This document shows positions 34,665-47,391 of a stretch of 64,000 nucleotides of DNA, in pieces (position 1 is the stretch's first letter; the number at the start of each line of letters is the position of its first letter). The DNA comes from Manis javanica (lineage: Eukaryota > Chordata > Mammalia > Pholidota > Manidae), in contig NC_133157.1 in the NCBI RefSeq assembly GCF_040802235.1, forward strand, positions 34,686,501 to 34,750,500, read 5' to 3'. Under the pieces are notes generated by a model that ran no database searches, was not told the origin of the DNA, and saw nothing but the letters and a program-made list of their open reading frames with translations. Both the position numbers and the translations under genes were made by a program.

Positions 34665-35690
34665 TTGATCTCAAACAGCTTTTTGTTTCATTGATTTTTC
34701 CCATTTACTATTTCATTGATTTCTCTTTTTGTATTTATTACTTGTTCTGTTTATTTTAGATTTAATTTGCTTTTCCTTTTCCAGCTTCATAAGATAGTAG
34801 CTGAGGTCATTCATTTTAAGCCTTTCTCCTTCTATAATGCAAGTATTTAGTGCTATAAATTTCCCTTTAAGAGTGGGACTTTAGCTGCATGTTACCAAAT
34901 TTTGTATGTTGTGTTTTCATTTTCATTCAGTTCAAAATAATATCTAATTCCCCTCATGATTTATTCCCTCATGATTTACGAGCGATTTTTAAATGCTATT
35001 TAGTTTCCAAGTATTCAGGAAATTTCCAGGTATCTTTCTGTTACTGACTCACACTTTGATTCTGTATGGACAGAGAATATACATAGTATGGTTTCAATCC
35101 TTTCTTACATTTATTGAGAATTGTTCTATGGGCCATAAATATGAGAATATGTTCATGTAGCTTATCTTGATAAATGTTTTGTGTATCCTTGACAAGACTG
35201 TGTGTTCTATTGTAATTGGATAGAATGTCCCATAAATGCCAATTAGATAAAGTTGATTCATAGTGTTGTTCAAATCTTTTATACTAAACTCATTTTCTGT
35301 CTACTTGTTTTATCAAATAATGAGCGACTGGTGTTGAAACCTTCAGCTGTAACTGTAGTTTTGTCTATTTCTCCTTCATGTTCTAATCAGTTTTGCTTCA
35401 TGTGCTTTGAACCTTTTTTATTGGGAGCATAAACATTGACAATTCTTACACCATTTTGATAAACTGACTCTTCTCATTATAAAAGGACTCTATCTCTGGA
35501 AATATTCCTTCCTGTGAAATCTAGTTTGGTAATATTAAGGTAGTAGTTCTAGCTTTCCTTTTAATTAGTGTCAATAGGTTCATCTAATTTCCATCCTTTA
35601 ACTTTTTTTTCCCTTCTTTCAGCAAGTTGGGTCTTTCTTTTTTATCCAGTCTGACAATAGCTACCTTTCAGTTTAAGACCATTTCTATCT
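34665..35690 (-). repeat. Old L1M ORF2 relic, antisense, right part
   Basis: Continues the L1 from 34016: GGTATGTTGTGTTTTCATTTTCATT-like, ATAGTGTTGTTCAAATCTTT and TTTTATCCAGTCTGACAATAGC, running back to the start of ORF2. Highly degenerate. Confidence 0.85.
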
Positions 35691-35694
35691 GATA

Positions 35695-35885
35695 ACATTA
35701 TTTTCAAATTTCTATGGAACAAACAGAAAAGTTGACCATATATTAGGCCTTGAAGTACTCCATGGTAAATTTCTGAAAGTAGAAACTTCAAATTTTCTGA
35801 ACACAATGTAAAAAAAGTAAGCTTAATAACAAAAAATTAACTGAAAAATGTTAACTATTTAGAAATTTTTAAAAAGTCCCTCCTG
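35695..35885 (+). repeat. Small L1 ORF2 fragment in opposite orientation
   Basis: AAAGTTGACCATATATTAGGCC is sense-strand L1 endonuclease-region sequence, abutting the antisense L1. Its ORF2 position does not fit a simple twin-primed inversion of that copy, so it is probably a separate insertion. Confidence 0.6.
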
Positions 35886-36280
35886 GAGTATGAAAGGCAA
35901 AATCAAACAGATGTTCAGAGATGAATGACGATTAGAGCACTGACTTAAGACTATGGGGCGTGGGTGTGAAGTCACGTGGCCCTAGACCAAGTTCCAGCTC
36001 CTCTGACCACCAACTCTGGTTCTGACACAGGTGCTTGAAATGAAGATCGTAACACTTGTCTAAGGGGATTTTAAGTTTTTTAGATTAAATGAGATGCTTA
36101 AAAGCACTCTTTAGAACGTCACTTATTTTTGTGTGTGTATTATTTCACAGTCACAATTTAGGTATGTAAAAAGACAACTTTGTTTCTCTGTAGAGATAAA
36201 GCCCAAATTCTGCTGATGGTGTTAAACTTAAATTTGTGCATTGAAGGAAACTCAGTCACATCTATATTTCAACCCTTGGG

Positions 36281-36383
36281 GATAGATAGATTAGATAGAT
36301 GATAGATAGATAGATACATACATACATACATACATAAATAAATAAATACATAAATAAATACATAAACAAACAAACAAACAAAA
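36281..36383 (+). repeat. Compound tetranucleotide microsatellite
   Basis: (GATA)n then (CATA)n, (AATA)n and (AACA)n over about 100 bp, the units changing by single steps. Length-polymorphic candidates are typical of this class. Confidence 0.97.
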
Positions 36384-37020
36384 ATCCAGAATCTTTCCCT
36401 GCCCTTCTTCACACCTCTGGGTCAACTCCTCTTGGGCAGAAGCATCTATCTGGCTGAACTTCAGTCACATGCCTTCACACAAGCTTTCAGAAAGAGAACA
36501 GAGAAATGTCTTCCCCCTTCAGCTTATGGCCATATTAGATGCAAGATTTTTATACTCACATAGAGCCTCCTCCACATGTTCAGCAGCCCAAACTAGCAAA
36601 TGTCCACTATATCTCTCTTTTCAGAAGGGGAAATTTTGTTTCTGTCCTAAATCTGTTTGCCCAGAATGTGCCCCACTCTATGACTCAGACCTCAGTGTCT
36701 AAGCTTTTCCATCATTATGAATTCTTCCCTAAACTATGGCTTAAGATATACAGTATGCTTTTAAGCCCTTCAGGCTTTGGCTCTTGATATGCAGAGGTTT
36801 TTGGAATAAAAAATTAACTGTAATAGCTCAATGGGTAGAAGGCCACAGCAACTAAAAAAGTGGTGAAACAAAACCCTGCCAAAAACCTTGGCAGAAAATC
36901 TCCTTATTTTATCAGAGATATTTATACTTTTTCTCTTTATCTTATTTTTCTTCTTTATTACTGTTGTTCAAATACATATGGGAAACAGCCAAAACTGTGC
37001 TTAGAGAAAAATACACAGTA
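36384..37020. other. Intergenic DNA, nothing recognised
   Basis: No gene or classifiable repeat seen. Confidence 0.4.
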
Positions 37021-37024
37021 TAAG

Positions 37025-37235
37025 TGTGAGCATGGCTTGAGTTAGACCTGGGTTCAAAGTAACCCTGCTCAGCAACCTACCAGCCATGCAACCCTGGAGA
37101 AATAATTTCATTTCCTCAAGCCTACAGTTGCATCAACTGTCAAGAGTGTTAGGAATACTATTTACCTTACAGAAAGCTTGTGAGAACTGCATGAGATAAT
37201 TAATTTAAAGTACTTGATACTATGCTTGTATGAAA
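37025..37235 (+). repeat. MIR SINE
   Basis: GACCTGGGTTCAAAGTAACCC, a decayed core and CTTGTGAGAACTGCATGAGATAATTAATTTAAAGTAC match sense MIR. Confidence 0.75.
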
Positions 37236-37792
37236 GGCATCCTTGGACAATCTTGTGAAAGTGGTCTAGGAACCTTTGGGTCATAGTTGACCATTTGTCA
37301 CCTGAGTGTTTTCTAGTGGAAACTGTCAATAGAAAAGCATGAGACACAAGGCTCAAGCTGTTCTAGTTCTGTGAGGTAACAGACACAGCTGAGCATGGAG
37401 TGTTTGCTAGATTTTAGGTGATTTGTAGCATGATATTCCTGTTAATGTGTAGACCAAGTTCATCTCTCAGTGCTCCAAATGAGAAAGGAAAGCTGTAGTT
37501 AGATGACATCACTGTCCATCTGTATCAGAAAGAGGAAGGCAGGAAGGTGGGAAGGAGAGCAGTAGTCGCCAGGTCATGTCCATGGAGCTCAACTGTACAT
37601 GAGCTTCTTACTGTCCCCACTGACCAAGAGAGGGGGTTCACCCGACTCTGCCCAGAGCTTGGAAACCAAAAGGGAGAGAAGCTTTACTATCAAAGGGCCA
37701 AAAAGAATGTAGATGGTGAATTATTACTTAATACTACCTTAATTAGAAAATAAAGGGACTTTAATGAAACTCCCTTCATACTGATATCTGTA

Positions 37793-38150
37793 TTGCTATA
37801 GACTGAATGTTTATTTCCCTTTAAAATTCTTATGTTGAAACCTAATCCCCAATGTGATGGTATTTGGAGGTCGAGACTCTGGGGGTGATTAGGTCATGAT
37901 GATGGAGTCCTCAAGAAAGGGGTTAGTGCCCTTATAGAAGAGACCCCAGAGAGCTCCCTCTCCACACACCATGTGAGGATACAATTAGAAGTCAGCAATC
38001 TGCATCCTGGAAGAGGGCCCTCACCAGAGCCTGAACATGCTGGCCTCCTGATCTCAAAGTTCCAGCCTCTAGAACTGCAAGAAATAAATTTCTGTGGTTT
38101 GAAAGCCACCTAGTCTATGGTACTTTGCAATAGTATCTCAAGAATTCAAG
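37793..38150 (+). repeat. ERVL-MaLR solo LTR (MLT1/MST-like)
   Basis: ATGTTGAAACCTAATCCCCAATGTGATGGTATTTGGAGG, GATTAGGTCATGA, ATGTGAGGATACA and the AAGAAATAAATTTCTGTGGTTT poly(A)-signal region form the order of a mammalian MaLR LTR. Internal sequence absent. Confidence 0.8.
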
Positions 38151-38369
38151 TATCTTAGAATTCCGAATCTTACATTTACTGACTTATAAAAAGAGCCTGT
38201 TACCTTTTTATATCAAAAAGTATTCCCCTAAAATGGTTTGAAACATGACTGATGGTCAACAACTCTTAAATATTATTGTACTAATTATCTAAAAAGGGAA
38301 AAATAAACAATCTGTTGGGTTAAAGAGATAGACAAATTACAAAAAACAAATCAAGCAGCCACAAACAAA

Positions 38370-38640
38370 CACTGAACCCTAGCTAATGAATGAGTGCTGA
38401 AGTGTTGAGGTGAAATGTATTGATGTTCGCAACTTACTTTGAAATGAATTAAAATATATATTCAACTTCCTTTGAAACACATAAAAATAAGGTGGATGGA
38501 TAGAATGATAGGTGGATAAATAGTGATAAAGCAAATACAGCAAAATGTTCATTGTAGAATCTAGATGGTGGATACATAGATTTTCCTTCCAAATTGTAGG
38601 TTTGATATTTCCATAATAAAGTGTTGGAAAATTAAATGAA
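38370..38640 (+). repeat. Old L1M 3' end
   Basis: TGAAGTGTTGAGGTGAAATGTATTGATG, then GCAACTTACTTTGAAATG and a final CATAATAAAGTGTTGGAAAATTAAA resemble L1ME/MB-type 3' UTRs. Confidence 0.7.
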
Positions 38641-38767
38641 GAAATTAATGTAGATAAAACAGAAAATTATACATTAGAAAACAGAAAAAGAGCAGAATTG
38701 AAAAGTACACCCCACAGCTGTAAGACATATCAAGTAGATAAATCTCCACAAAAAGCAAGTCAATAAG
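38641..38767 (+). repeat. Old L1M fragment left of the nested L1
   Basis: Diverged A-rich sequence whose continuation appears to be right of the young L1 at about 51912-52860. Alignment to old L1 ORF2 is weak and inferred mainly from the right-hand part. Confidence 0.4.
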
Positions 38768-39548
38768 AAAAAACCTAAAAAGAGGTGGAGCCAAGATGGT
38801 GGCATAAGTAGAGCAGCAGAAATCTCCTCCCAAAACCATATATATTTTTGAAAATACAACGAATACAACTATTCCTAAAAGAGAGACCAGAAGGCACAGG
38901 ACAACAGCCAGACTACATCCACACCTGTGAGAACCCAGCGCCTCGCAAAGGAGGTAAGATACAAGCCGCAGCCCGGTGGGACCTGAACATCCCTCATCCC
39001 AGCTCCTGCCAGGAGGAGAGGAGTTGGAGCGGGGAGGGAGAGGGAGCCCAGGACTGCTAAATAGCCAGCCCTAGCCATCCGCACTGGAGCACAGACACAG
39101 TGCATGCGTGGTGTGCTGGATACTAGGGAAACAGGACAGTAAAACCTGTGAGCAGGCCCCACAGCTGGCGCCCCTGGGACAAAGAAAAGCGAGTGCTTTT
39201 TGAAAGTCTTAAAGGGACAGGAACTCTACCGCTGGATGGAAGTGTCCTGGGACACTTAGCCCAGCAGCTGGGAATCCCAGGGAACTCTGGGTACCCTAAC
39301 CCCCTGGGTGGCAGCTCAGCTCGGAGGCCCCTTAGAGTGATAAACAGGCTCCCACCTGTTTCCCCTCTGATGCGGCTCTGCCATATTGGAGCAGCAGCCT
39401 GAGGCCAGCCACGCCCACAGCAACCGCAGAGCTGACTCCACAGAGGCTGGGCAAGAATCAGAGGCTCCAGCAAGCCACTAGAGGTTGCTGTTCTCCCAGG
39501 AGAGGAAGGCCACAAACCAGCAAGAAGGGACGTTCTCCCAGCCAACAC

Positions 39549-40370
39549 ATGCGCCAGCTCTGCACAACTACCTCTATCACCATGAAAAGGCAGAAGAATT
39601 TGATACAGACCAAAGTCACAGAGTTACCCCTTGAGATGGAGATAGACCTAATCAATATTCCTGAAAAAGAATTCAAAATAAAGGTCATAACCATGCTGAT
39701 GGAGCTGCAGAGAAATATGCAAGAGCTAAGGGATGACATCCGGAGGGAGATTACAGAGGTGAAACAATCTCTGGAATGATTTCTAAGCAGAATGGATAAG
39801 ATGCAAGAGGCCATTGATGGAATAGAAACCAGAGAACAGGAACACATAGAAGCTGACGCAGAGAGAGATAAAAAGATCTCCAGGAATGAAACAATATTAA
39901 GAGAACTGTGTGACCAATCCAAAAGGAACAATATTCACATTATAGCGGTACCAGAAGAAGAAGACAGAGAAAAAGGGATAAAAAATGTCTTTGAAGAAAT
40001 AATTGGTGAAAACTTTCCCAAACTGGGGGAGGAAATAATTGATCAGACCACAGAAGTACATAGAACTCCCAATAGAAGGGACCCAAGGAGGACAACACCA
40101 AGACACATAATAATTAAAATGGCAAAAATCGAGGACAAGGACAGAGTTTTAAAGGCAGCTAGAAAGAGGAAAAAGGTCACCTACAAAGGAAAACCAATCA
40201 GGCTATCATCAGACTTCTCAACAGAAACCTTATAGGCCAGAAGAGAATGGCAAGATATATTTAATGCAATGAAACAGAAGGGCCTTGAACCAAGAATACT
40301 GTATCCAGCACAATTATCATTTAAATATGAAGGAGGATTAAATAATTCCCAGACAAGCAAAAGTTGAGAG
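39549..40370 (+). pseudogene. L1 ORF1 (ORF1p), with premature stops
   Basis: Open pieces 39549-39779 and 39792-40235 lie in the same frame, separated by a TGA near 39777; a further TAG at 40233-40235 precedes recognisable C-terminal ORF1 sequence (ARREWQDIF). Charged coiled-coil-like segment with TMKRQKNLIQTK and ELRDDIRREITEVKQS, then the RRM-like segment NIHIIAVPEEEDREKGI and RRDPRRTTPRHIIIKM. ORF1p is the RNA-binding trimer of the L1 ribonucleoprotein; disabled here. Confidence 0.85.
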
Positions 40371-40737
40371 AATTTGCCTTACACAAACCACCTCTACAGG
40401 GTATTTTAGAGGGACTGCTCTAGATGGGAGCACTCCTAAGACTAAATAGATGTCACCAGAGAAAATAAAATGACAGCAAAGAAAGCAGACCAACCAAATA
40501 CTAACTAAAGGCAAAAAATAAAATCAACTACCCACAAAAGCAGTTAAAGAAAACACAAAAGAAAAGAGCACAGAATAAAACAACCAACATATAAAGAATG
40601 GAGGAGGAGGAATAAGAAGGGAGAGAAATAAAGCAGAATCAGTGTTTATAACAGCTCAATAAGCAAGTTAAGTTAGACAGTAAGATACTAAAGAAGCTAA
40701 CCTTGAACCTTTGGTAACCACGAATCTAAAGCCTGCA

Positions 40738-43700
40738 ATGGCAATAAGTACATATCTTTCAATAATCACCCTATATGTAAATGGATTGAATGCACCAATC
40801 AAAAGACACAGAGTAATAGAATGGATAAAAAAGCAAGACCCATCTATATGCTGCTTACAAGAAACTCACCTCAAAGCTAAAGACATGCATAGACTAAAAG
40901 TCAAAGGATGGAAAAAGATATTTCATGCAAACAACAGGGAGAAAAAAGCAGGAGTTGTAGTACTAATATCAGACAAAATAGACTTCAAAACAAAGAAAGT
41001 AACAAGATAAAGAAGGACATTACATAATGATAAAGGGCTCAGTCCAACAAGAGTATATAACCATTATAAATATATATGCACTCAACACAGGAGTACCAGC
41101 ATATGTGAAACAAAAACTAACAGAACTAAAGGAGGAAATAGAATGCAATGCATTCACTTTAGGAGACTTCAACACGCCACTCACCCCAAAGGATAGATCC
41201 ACCGGGCAGAAAATAAGTAAGGACACACAGGCACTGAACAACACACTAGAACAGATGGACCTAATGGACATCTATAGAACTCTACATCCAAAAGCAACAG
41301 GATATACATTCTTCTCAAGTGCACATGGAACATTCTGCAGAATAGACCACATACTAGCCCACAAAAAGAGCCTTAGTAAAATTCCAAAATATTGAAGTTC
41401 TACCAACCAACTTCTCAGACCACAAAGGTATAAAACTAGACATAAATTGTACAAAGAAAACAAAAAAGGCTCACAAACACATGGAGGCTTAACAACATGC
41501 TCATACATAATCAATGGATCAACGAACAAATTAAAATAGAGATCAAGCAATATATGGAAATAAATGACAAAAACAACACAAAGCCCCAACTTTTGTGGGA
41601 TGCAGCAAAAGCAGTCTTAAGAGGAAAGTATATAGCAATTCAGGCATACTTAAAGAAGGAAGAACAATCCCAAATGAATAGTCTAATGTCACAATTATAG
41701 AAATTGGAAAAAGAATAACAAATGAGGCCTAAAGTCAGCAGAAGGAGGGACATAATAAAGATCAGAGATGAAATAAACAAAATTGAGAAGAATAAAACAA
41801 TAGAAAAAAAAATCAATGAAACCAAGAGCTGGTTTTTGAGAAAATAAACAAAATAGATAAGCCTCTAGCCAAACTTATTAAGAGAAAAAGACAATCAACA
41901 CACATCAACAGAATCAGAAACGAGAAAGGAAAAATCATGACAGACTCCACAGAAATACAAAGAATTATTAGAGACTACTATGAAAACCTATATGCTAACA
42001 AGCTGGAAAACCTAGAAGAAATGGCCAACTTCCTAGAAAAATACAACCTTCTAAGACTGACCAAGGAAGAAACACAAAATTTAAACAAACCAATTATGAG
42101 CAAAGTAATTGAAGCGGTAATCAAAAAACTACCCATGAACAAACCCCCCAGGCCAGATGGATTTACCTCAGAATTTTATCAAACATACAGAGAAGACGTA
42201 ATACCCATTCTCCTTGAAGTTTTCCAAAAAATAGAAGAGGAGGGAATACTCCCAAACTCATTCTGTGAAGCCAACATCACCCTAATACCAAAACCAGGCA
42301 AAGACCCCACCAAAAATGAAAATTACAGACCAATATCCCTGATGAACGTAGATGCAAAAATACTCAACAAAATATTAGCAAACCAAATTTTAAAAAATAT
42401 CAAAAGGTCATACACCATGACCAAGTGGGATTCATCCCAGGGATGCAAGGATGGTACAACATTCAAAAATCCATCAACATCATCCATCACATCAACAAAA
42501 AGAAAGACAAAAACCACATGATCATCTCCATAGATGCTGAAAAAGCATTTGACAAAATTCAACATCCATTCATGATAAAAACTCTCAGCAAAATGGGCAT
42601 AGAGGGGAAGTACCTCAACATAATAAAAGCCATATATTATAAACCCACAGCTAACATCATACTGAACAGCAAGAGGCTGAAAGGTTTTCCTCTGAGATTG
42701 GGAACAAGACAGGGATGCCCACTCTCCCCACTGTTATTCAACATAGTACTGGAGGTCCTAGCCATGGCAATTAGACAAAACAAAGAAATACAAGTAATCC
42801 AGATTGGTAAACAAGAAGTTAAACTGTCACTATTTGCAGATGACATGATATTGTACATAAAAAAACCCTAAAGACTCCACTTCAAAACTACTAGAACTGA
42901 TATCGGAATACAGCAAAGTCGCAGGATACAAAATTAACACACAGAAATCTGTTGCATTGCTATATACTAACAATGAACTAGCAGAAAGAAAAATCACAAA
43001 AATAATTCCATTCACAATTGCATCAAAAAGAATAAAATACCTAGGAATAAACCTAACCAAAGAAGTGAAAGACCTATACCCTGAAAACTACAAGTCACTC
43101 TTAAGAGAAATTAAAGGGGACACTAACAAATGGAAACTCATCCCATGCTCATGGCTAGGAAGAATTAATATCATCAAAATGGCCATCCTGCCCAAAGCAA
43201 TATACAGATTTGATGCAATCCCTATCAAATTACCAGCAACATTCTTCAATGAACTGGAGCAAATAATTCAAAAATTCATATGGAAACACCAAAGACCCCG
43301 AATAGCCAAAGCAATCCTGAAAAAGAAGAATAAAGTAGGGGGATCTCACTCCCCAACTTCAAGCTCTACTACAAAGCCATAGTAATCAAGACAATTTGGT
43401 ACTGGAACAAGAAAAGATCCAAAGACCAGTGGAACAGAATAGAGACTCCAGACATTAACCCAAACATATATGGTCAATTAATATACGATAAAGGTGCCAC
43501 GGACATACAATGGGGAAATGACAGTCTCTTCAACAGATGGTGCTGGCAAAACTAAACAGCTACATGTAAGAGAATGAAACTGGATCACTGTCTAAGCCCA
43601 TACACAAAAGTAAATTCAAAATGGATCAAAGACCTGAATGTAAGTCATGAAACCATAAAACTCTTAGAAAAAATCATAGGCAAAAATCTCTTAGACAGAA

Positions 43701-44184
43701 ACTTGAGTGACTTCGTCATGAACATATCTCCCCGGGCAAGGAAAACGAAAGCAAAAATGAACAAGTGGGACTACATCAAGCTGAAAAGCTTCTGTACAGC
43801 AAAGGACACCATCAATAGAACAAAAAGGTACCCTACAGTATGGGAGAATATATTCGTAAATGACAGATCCGATAAAGGCTTGACATCCAAAATATATCTC
43901 ACACACCTCAACAAACAAAAGGCAAATAATCCACTTAAAAAATGGGCAGAGGAGCTGAGCAGACTGTTCTCCAAAGAAGAAATTCATATGGCCCACAGAC
44001 ACATGAAAAGATGCTCCACATTGCTAGTTATCAGAGAAATGCAAATTAAAACCACAGTGAGGTATCACCTCACACCAGTACGGATCGCCACCATCCAAAA
44101 GACAAACAACAACAAATGTTGCCGAGGTTGTGGAGAAAGGGGAACCCTCCTACACTGCCGGTGGGAATGTAAACTAGTTCAACC
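40738..44184 (+). pseudogene. L1 ORF2 (endonuclease/reverse transcriptase), broken
   Basis: Begins MAISTYLSIITLYVNGLN. Endonuclease residues (Asn in VNGLN, Glu in CCLQETHL) are visible at about 40738-41395, the RT with [11 protein letters not shown] at about 42830-42860, and the C-terminal part at 43574-44184, where the provirus interrupts it. Several frameshifts split it (pieces at 40711, 41027, 41497, 41937, 42425, 42957 and 43574). Its final part resumes right of the provirus at 51194. Confidence 0.88.
44179..44184. repeat. Target-site duplication, left copy (TCAACC)
   Basis: Six-base TCAACC directly before the left LTR, matching TCAACC directly after the right LTR. Six-base duplications are typical of class II (betaretrovirus-like) integrases. 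Confidence 0.93.
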
Positions 44185-44560
44185 TGTCGGGTCCCTTCCC
44201 TGTCTCTGACCCGCAGATGAGGGAAGAGACGCGATTGTTCATCGAAGATCTTAAGGACCAGCCAGGGGACTCAAGGCGTGACAGCGCAAGAGTGGTGCTG
44301 AAAAGGCATCTCTCATATTTATTGATAAAATGGTTGTTAACAATATTGGGGTTTCCATGCACAATCATTAATTAAGTTCAACTCTCACTTTCTGAAGGAT
44401 AACGAACAAATCCTCATGGTGAATGAACACAGAAACTCTTTCTGTCTTGGCTACTGTTTCTGTCTTGACTACAATCATGAACCATAAACAAATCATCAAG
44501 GCAAAAGTGCTTATACATATAATTTTCATACTTTATATATAAGTCCATATAATTCCCACA
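44185..44560 (-). repeat. Provirus 3' LTR
   Basis: 376 bp, bounded by TG..CA on the minus strand. On that strand it carries AATAAA at about 44323-44318 and a TATATATAAAG box at about 44541-44531. About 13 differences from the other LTR by eye. The ends match those of the other copy exactly. Confidence 0.95.
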
Positions 44561-44573
44561 TTTCCCCCTTTTT
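44561..44573 (-). promoter_or_regulatory. Polypurine tract of the provirus
   Basis: Minus-strand AAAAAGGGGGAAA immediately 5' of the 3' LTR, where plus-strand DNA synthesis is primed. Confidence 0.9.
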
Positions 44574-44689
44574 GTTTTTAAAAGGCTTCAAGATAATGAT
44601 TGTTGTAACTCAAGTGAAAGATCTGTTCTTAATTTTTTAAATATCAACTTAACTGGACAAAAGCAGCAGAGAATGCCTCATGTAAGTGG

Positions 44690-46466
44690 GGGTATGAGGT
44701 TCTAAGCCTCGCCTCAGTTGGCCCCCACCTCTTCACTTGTTGACCCTTTATGACTGTGCCTGTCTTAGGTTGTTCCTCCCATGAGGAACCTTACCCGTCT
44801 CTGGCTAACTAGCTATCTCTTGGGGCCACATAGGGAGAGAACGTGTGGAAAAAGGAGGCATTAGGAGTAGACTGATGTTTGTTTTCATACTCTCACTCTT
44901 ATGTCCAGCCTTAATCATAGAAATCACAAAATACAAAGATTTAGTGCACGGACTTTCATGAGTAACAATGCAAACAAAGAACATTATTTTTTAGACGTTA
45001 CTTCCAGGAAAGTAGCATAAGCATGCATTGGTTTCAACAAACTGGTGACTATATGACGCATCCAGGCTATCAAGACTGGAAGGCAAATACACAAAAGAAA
45101 CAGGCCTACAATTACTGGCTAAATCTAGTGAAACCAAGAAAACTATTTAGGTAATTCAGGCATTTGAGAAAACTTATCAATAATATGATGAATATTGTCT
45201 ATTTGATTGTGAATAGTTTGAGAAAAGTCAGACAAATTAAAACAACACATGCCTGGAAACTGTTCACATCCCATATGTTCTTTTAACAATAGAGTCTATA
45301 GTAGCGCGGTCTTGAAGTACTGCAACTCGTACTTCTCCCAGTTCTTGGTTGAGTTCAGATAAAACAGAAGCAGTCAGATTTGTTGTTTTACTATATGCAC
45401 AGGCCATCTTGGATATTTCATTCTGCATTCTTACAATGAGTCTTGGAACTGGTAAGATGAGTGCAGCAGCGACAGCTACAACAACAGGATCCAACAACTT
45501 CAAGTTGTCATCGCAATCAGGTGACAGGGCTCGAGAAATCTGTCTGTGCTTATATCCAGGATGGTCTATAAGAGCAGGAAGAATACGTCTTACTCCACAA
45601 ACACCTTGATAATGTGAAGAAAAGGCTTGATATGTTTTGTTATTGCATAAAAATACCCAGCCATTTGGAAGTCTATATCTAAAAGGCCATTTTACACGAA
45701 TAGTAGAATTACAGTAAGAAGGAATATGAGTGCAATTAATGCATATACATTCAGAAACTATAGTAGTACTGACAGGTAAGTTCAATTGAACTTCACGAGT
45801 AAGAACTTTAGGAGTAATGTTTATTCCTGAGATATTAGTGAAAACAGAAAAAGGGAGTCCTATACTTATTAAATTCTTCTTTAATAATCCACTAATAGAG
45901 GAATCTCCTGCTACACAAAAAGATGACTTGTTCAGTTCTCGACTTGCAAGTTGTAGCCACATATTAGGTGAAGAAAATTCTCACTCTGGAGACAGTGATA
46001 TGTCTAAGTAGACATAACTACTTTTATATAATATATCAGGAGATCCTTTTTGATATTTCTCACAAGAATAATTGCCAATATCATTTCTGGTGAAAACTGT
46101 TTTATAAATATCATAGCGAGTATTATCCCTTTTAGACTGATCAGTTGCATTATTCTATCCAAGCTTTCCTCCATACTTTTGTCTATATATCACTTTGCCA
46201 TCTTTTTTCTATACTATAGGACTTACAGGAGTAGAACAGGTGGATACACACTGAAGGACTACTCCTCGGCCTAAATATGGAGGACTGCTCACACTAGCTG
46301 TAATAGTGCAAGCTTGTGCAGTGTGTGTATGTATGAATGTTATTACCAAAATTAGAAGTAGAAACTTCACTATCCAGGAAGCTTCATTCCAGTGATGAAG
46401 TTTGTTGGTAGCCATCTTCTGGAGCAGCTCTTTCTGAGGATGTTGATATTGGAAGTTCTTCTTCAT
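44690..46466 (-). pseudogene. env: env remnant of the provirus
   Basis: The leader and SU start lie at 46209-46466, with a hydrophobic signal segment (IVKFLLLILVITFI). A broken middle part follows. A 232-codon piece at 45264-45962 holds the SU end, a candidate fusion segment (PVVVAVAAALILPVP) and the start of TM (ELGEVRVAVLQDRATIDSI). A frameshift at about 45264 interrupts the TM disulfide-loop region, and later stops precede the membrane anchor sequence near 45060-45110. Sites of damage are described only; nothing is restored. Cannot encode a functional envelope as it stands. Confidence 0.8.
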
Positions 46467-46566
46467 ATCATATCTTAATTCTTTTTCTGGGTAGCCAAAT
46501 CAAGCATTGATCCTCTGTAATGACACAAACAAACCCTTTGCCCCACACTTTGATATGACCTTTATA

Positions 46567-47391
46567 CTACTGTGAAGAACTTAGTAGAGACCACCATACA
46601 GGAACTGCTGTTGTTTCAGGAAAAGAAACATTGTCAGAAAAATGTATTTCTATAGCTGATCGTCCATCACTTTTGAAAAGATCAAAATTAAGAACATGTA
46701 AAGCATGCATTAAGCGTTGATTTGCTGTTAATTTTATCATATCTGGGAGTAATCCCCCTTTTTGTTTTAACAAATAATGCGTAAGAGTAAGATGACGACG
46801 TTCAATTAGAGCTTGACCTGTAGAATTATAAGGAATGCTTGTTTTATGAATAATATTATACAGCTGAAAAAATCTTTTTAGCGTAGAGGAGAGGTAAACT
46901 GGAGCGTTGTCAGTTTTTATGGTGGCAGGAACACTTAGTATGGCAAATGCTTGTAAAAGATGAGTGATAATATGATGAGATCGTTCTCCTGGTAAAGCTG
47001 TTGTCCACGAAGCGGAAGAATAAGTATCAATAGAAACACGAACATGCTTAAGAGTTTCAAATTCAGGAACAATAGTAACATCTATTTGCCATAGAGCATT
47101 AGGACGTGTTCCCCTGGGAACAGTTCTTGCTTGCAAACGAGGAGAATTAATTTGAGAACAGGTTGGACAAGAATTCAAGATATTGTGAGCTTCAGTTGCA
47201 GAAAGAGAAAAACGCTTCTGTAAGGTGAAAGAAGGAGCATGAGTCAGGTCGTGATATCGTTCAGCTGGTGAGTAAGTAACTAAAGAAACAAGCTTGTCTA
47301 CTTTATCATTATAATATGATAAAGGACCTGGTAAATTAGAATGGATCATATATGAGTAATGAAGAAGGGATGTAGATGTTAACGGATACAC
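46567..47391 (-). pseudogene. pol: pol remnant: integrase
   Basis: Open 274-codon piece with an N-terminal HHCC-type segment (residues about 48-80, ending NSCPTCSQ), then the catalytic core with Asp in LWQIDVT, Asp in IKTDNAP and Glu in QALIERRH. C-terminal VPVWWSLL is followed by a stop. The upstream RNase H frame ends at 47379 in a different phase, so pol is split by a frameshift here. The apparent first Met is a GTG, not a true start. Confidence 0.85.

Noticed and set aside
35695-35885. Twin-primed inversion of the antisense L1
   Set aside because: The inverted piece comes from a more 3' part of ORF2 than the adjacent non-inverted end, which does not fit twin priming.
36281-36383. CRISPR-like array
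   Set aside because: Simple tetranucleotide microsatellite; no spacer-repeat structure, and the genome is mammalian.
39123-39548. 141-codon minus-strand frame
   Set aside because: Antisense of the L1 5' UTR; known L1 antisense frames exist, but this one has no match I can recognise.
43574-44209. 211-codon frame ending in the provirus LTR
   Set aside because: L1 ORF2 C-terminal sequence that simply reads into the LTR; a chimeric artefact of the insertion.
46567-47391. Integrase starting at its first in-frame Met
   Set aside because: The apparent start codon is GTG; retroviral integrase is processed from Gag-Pol, not separately initiated.
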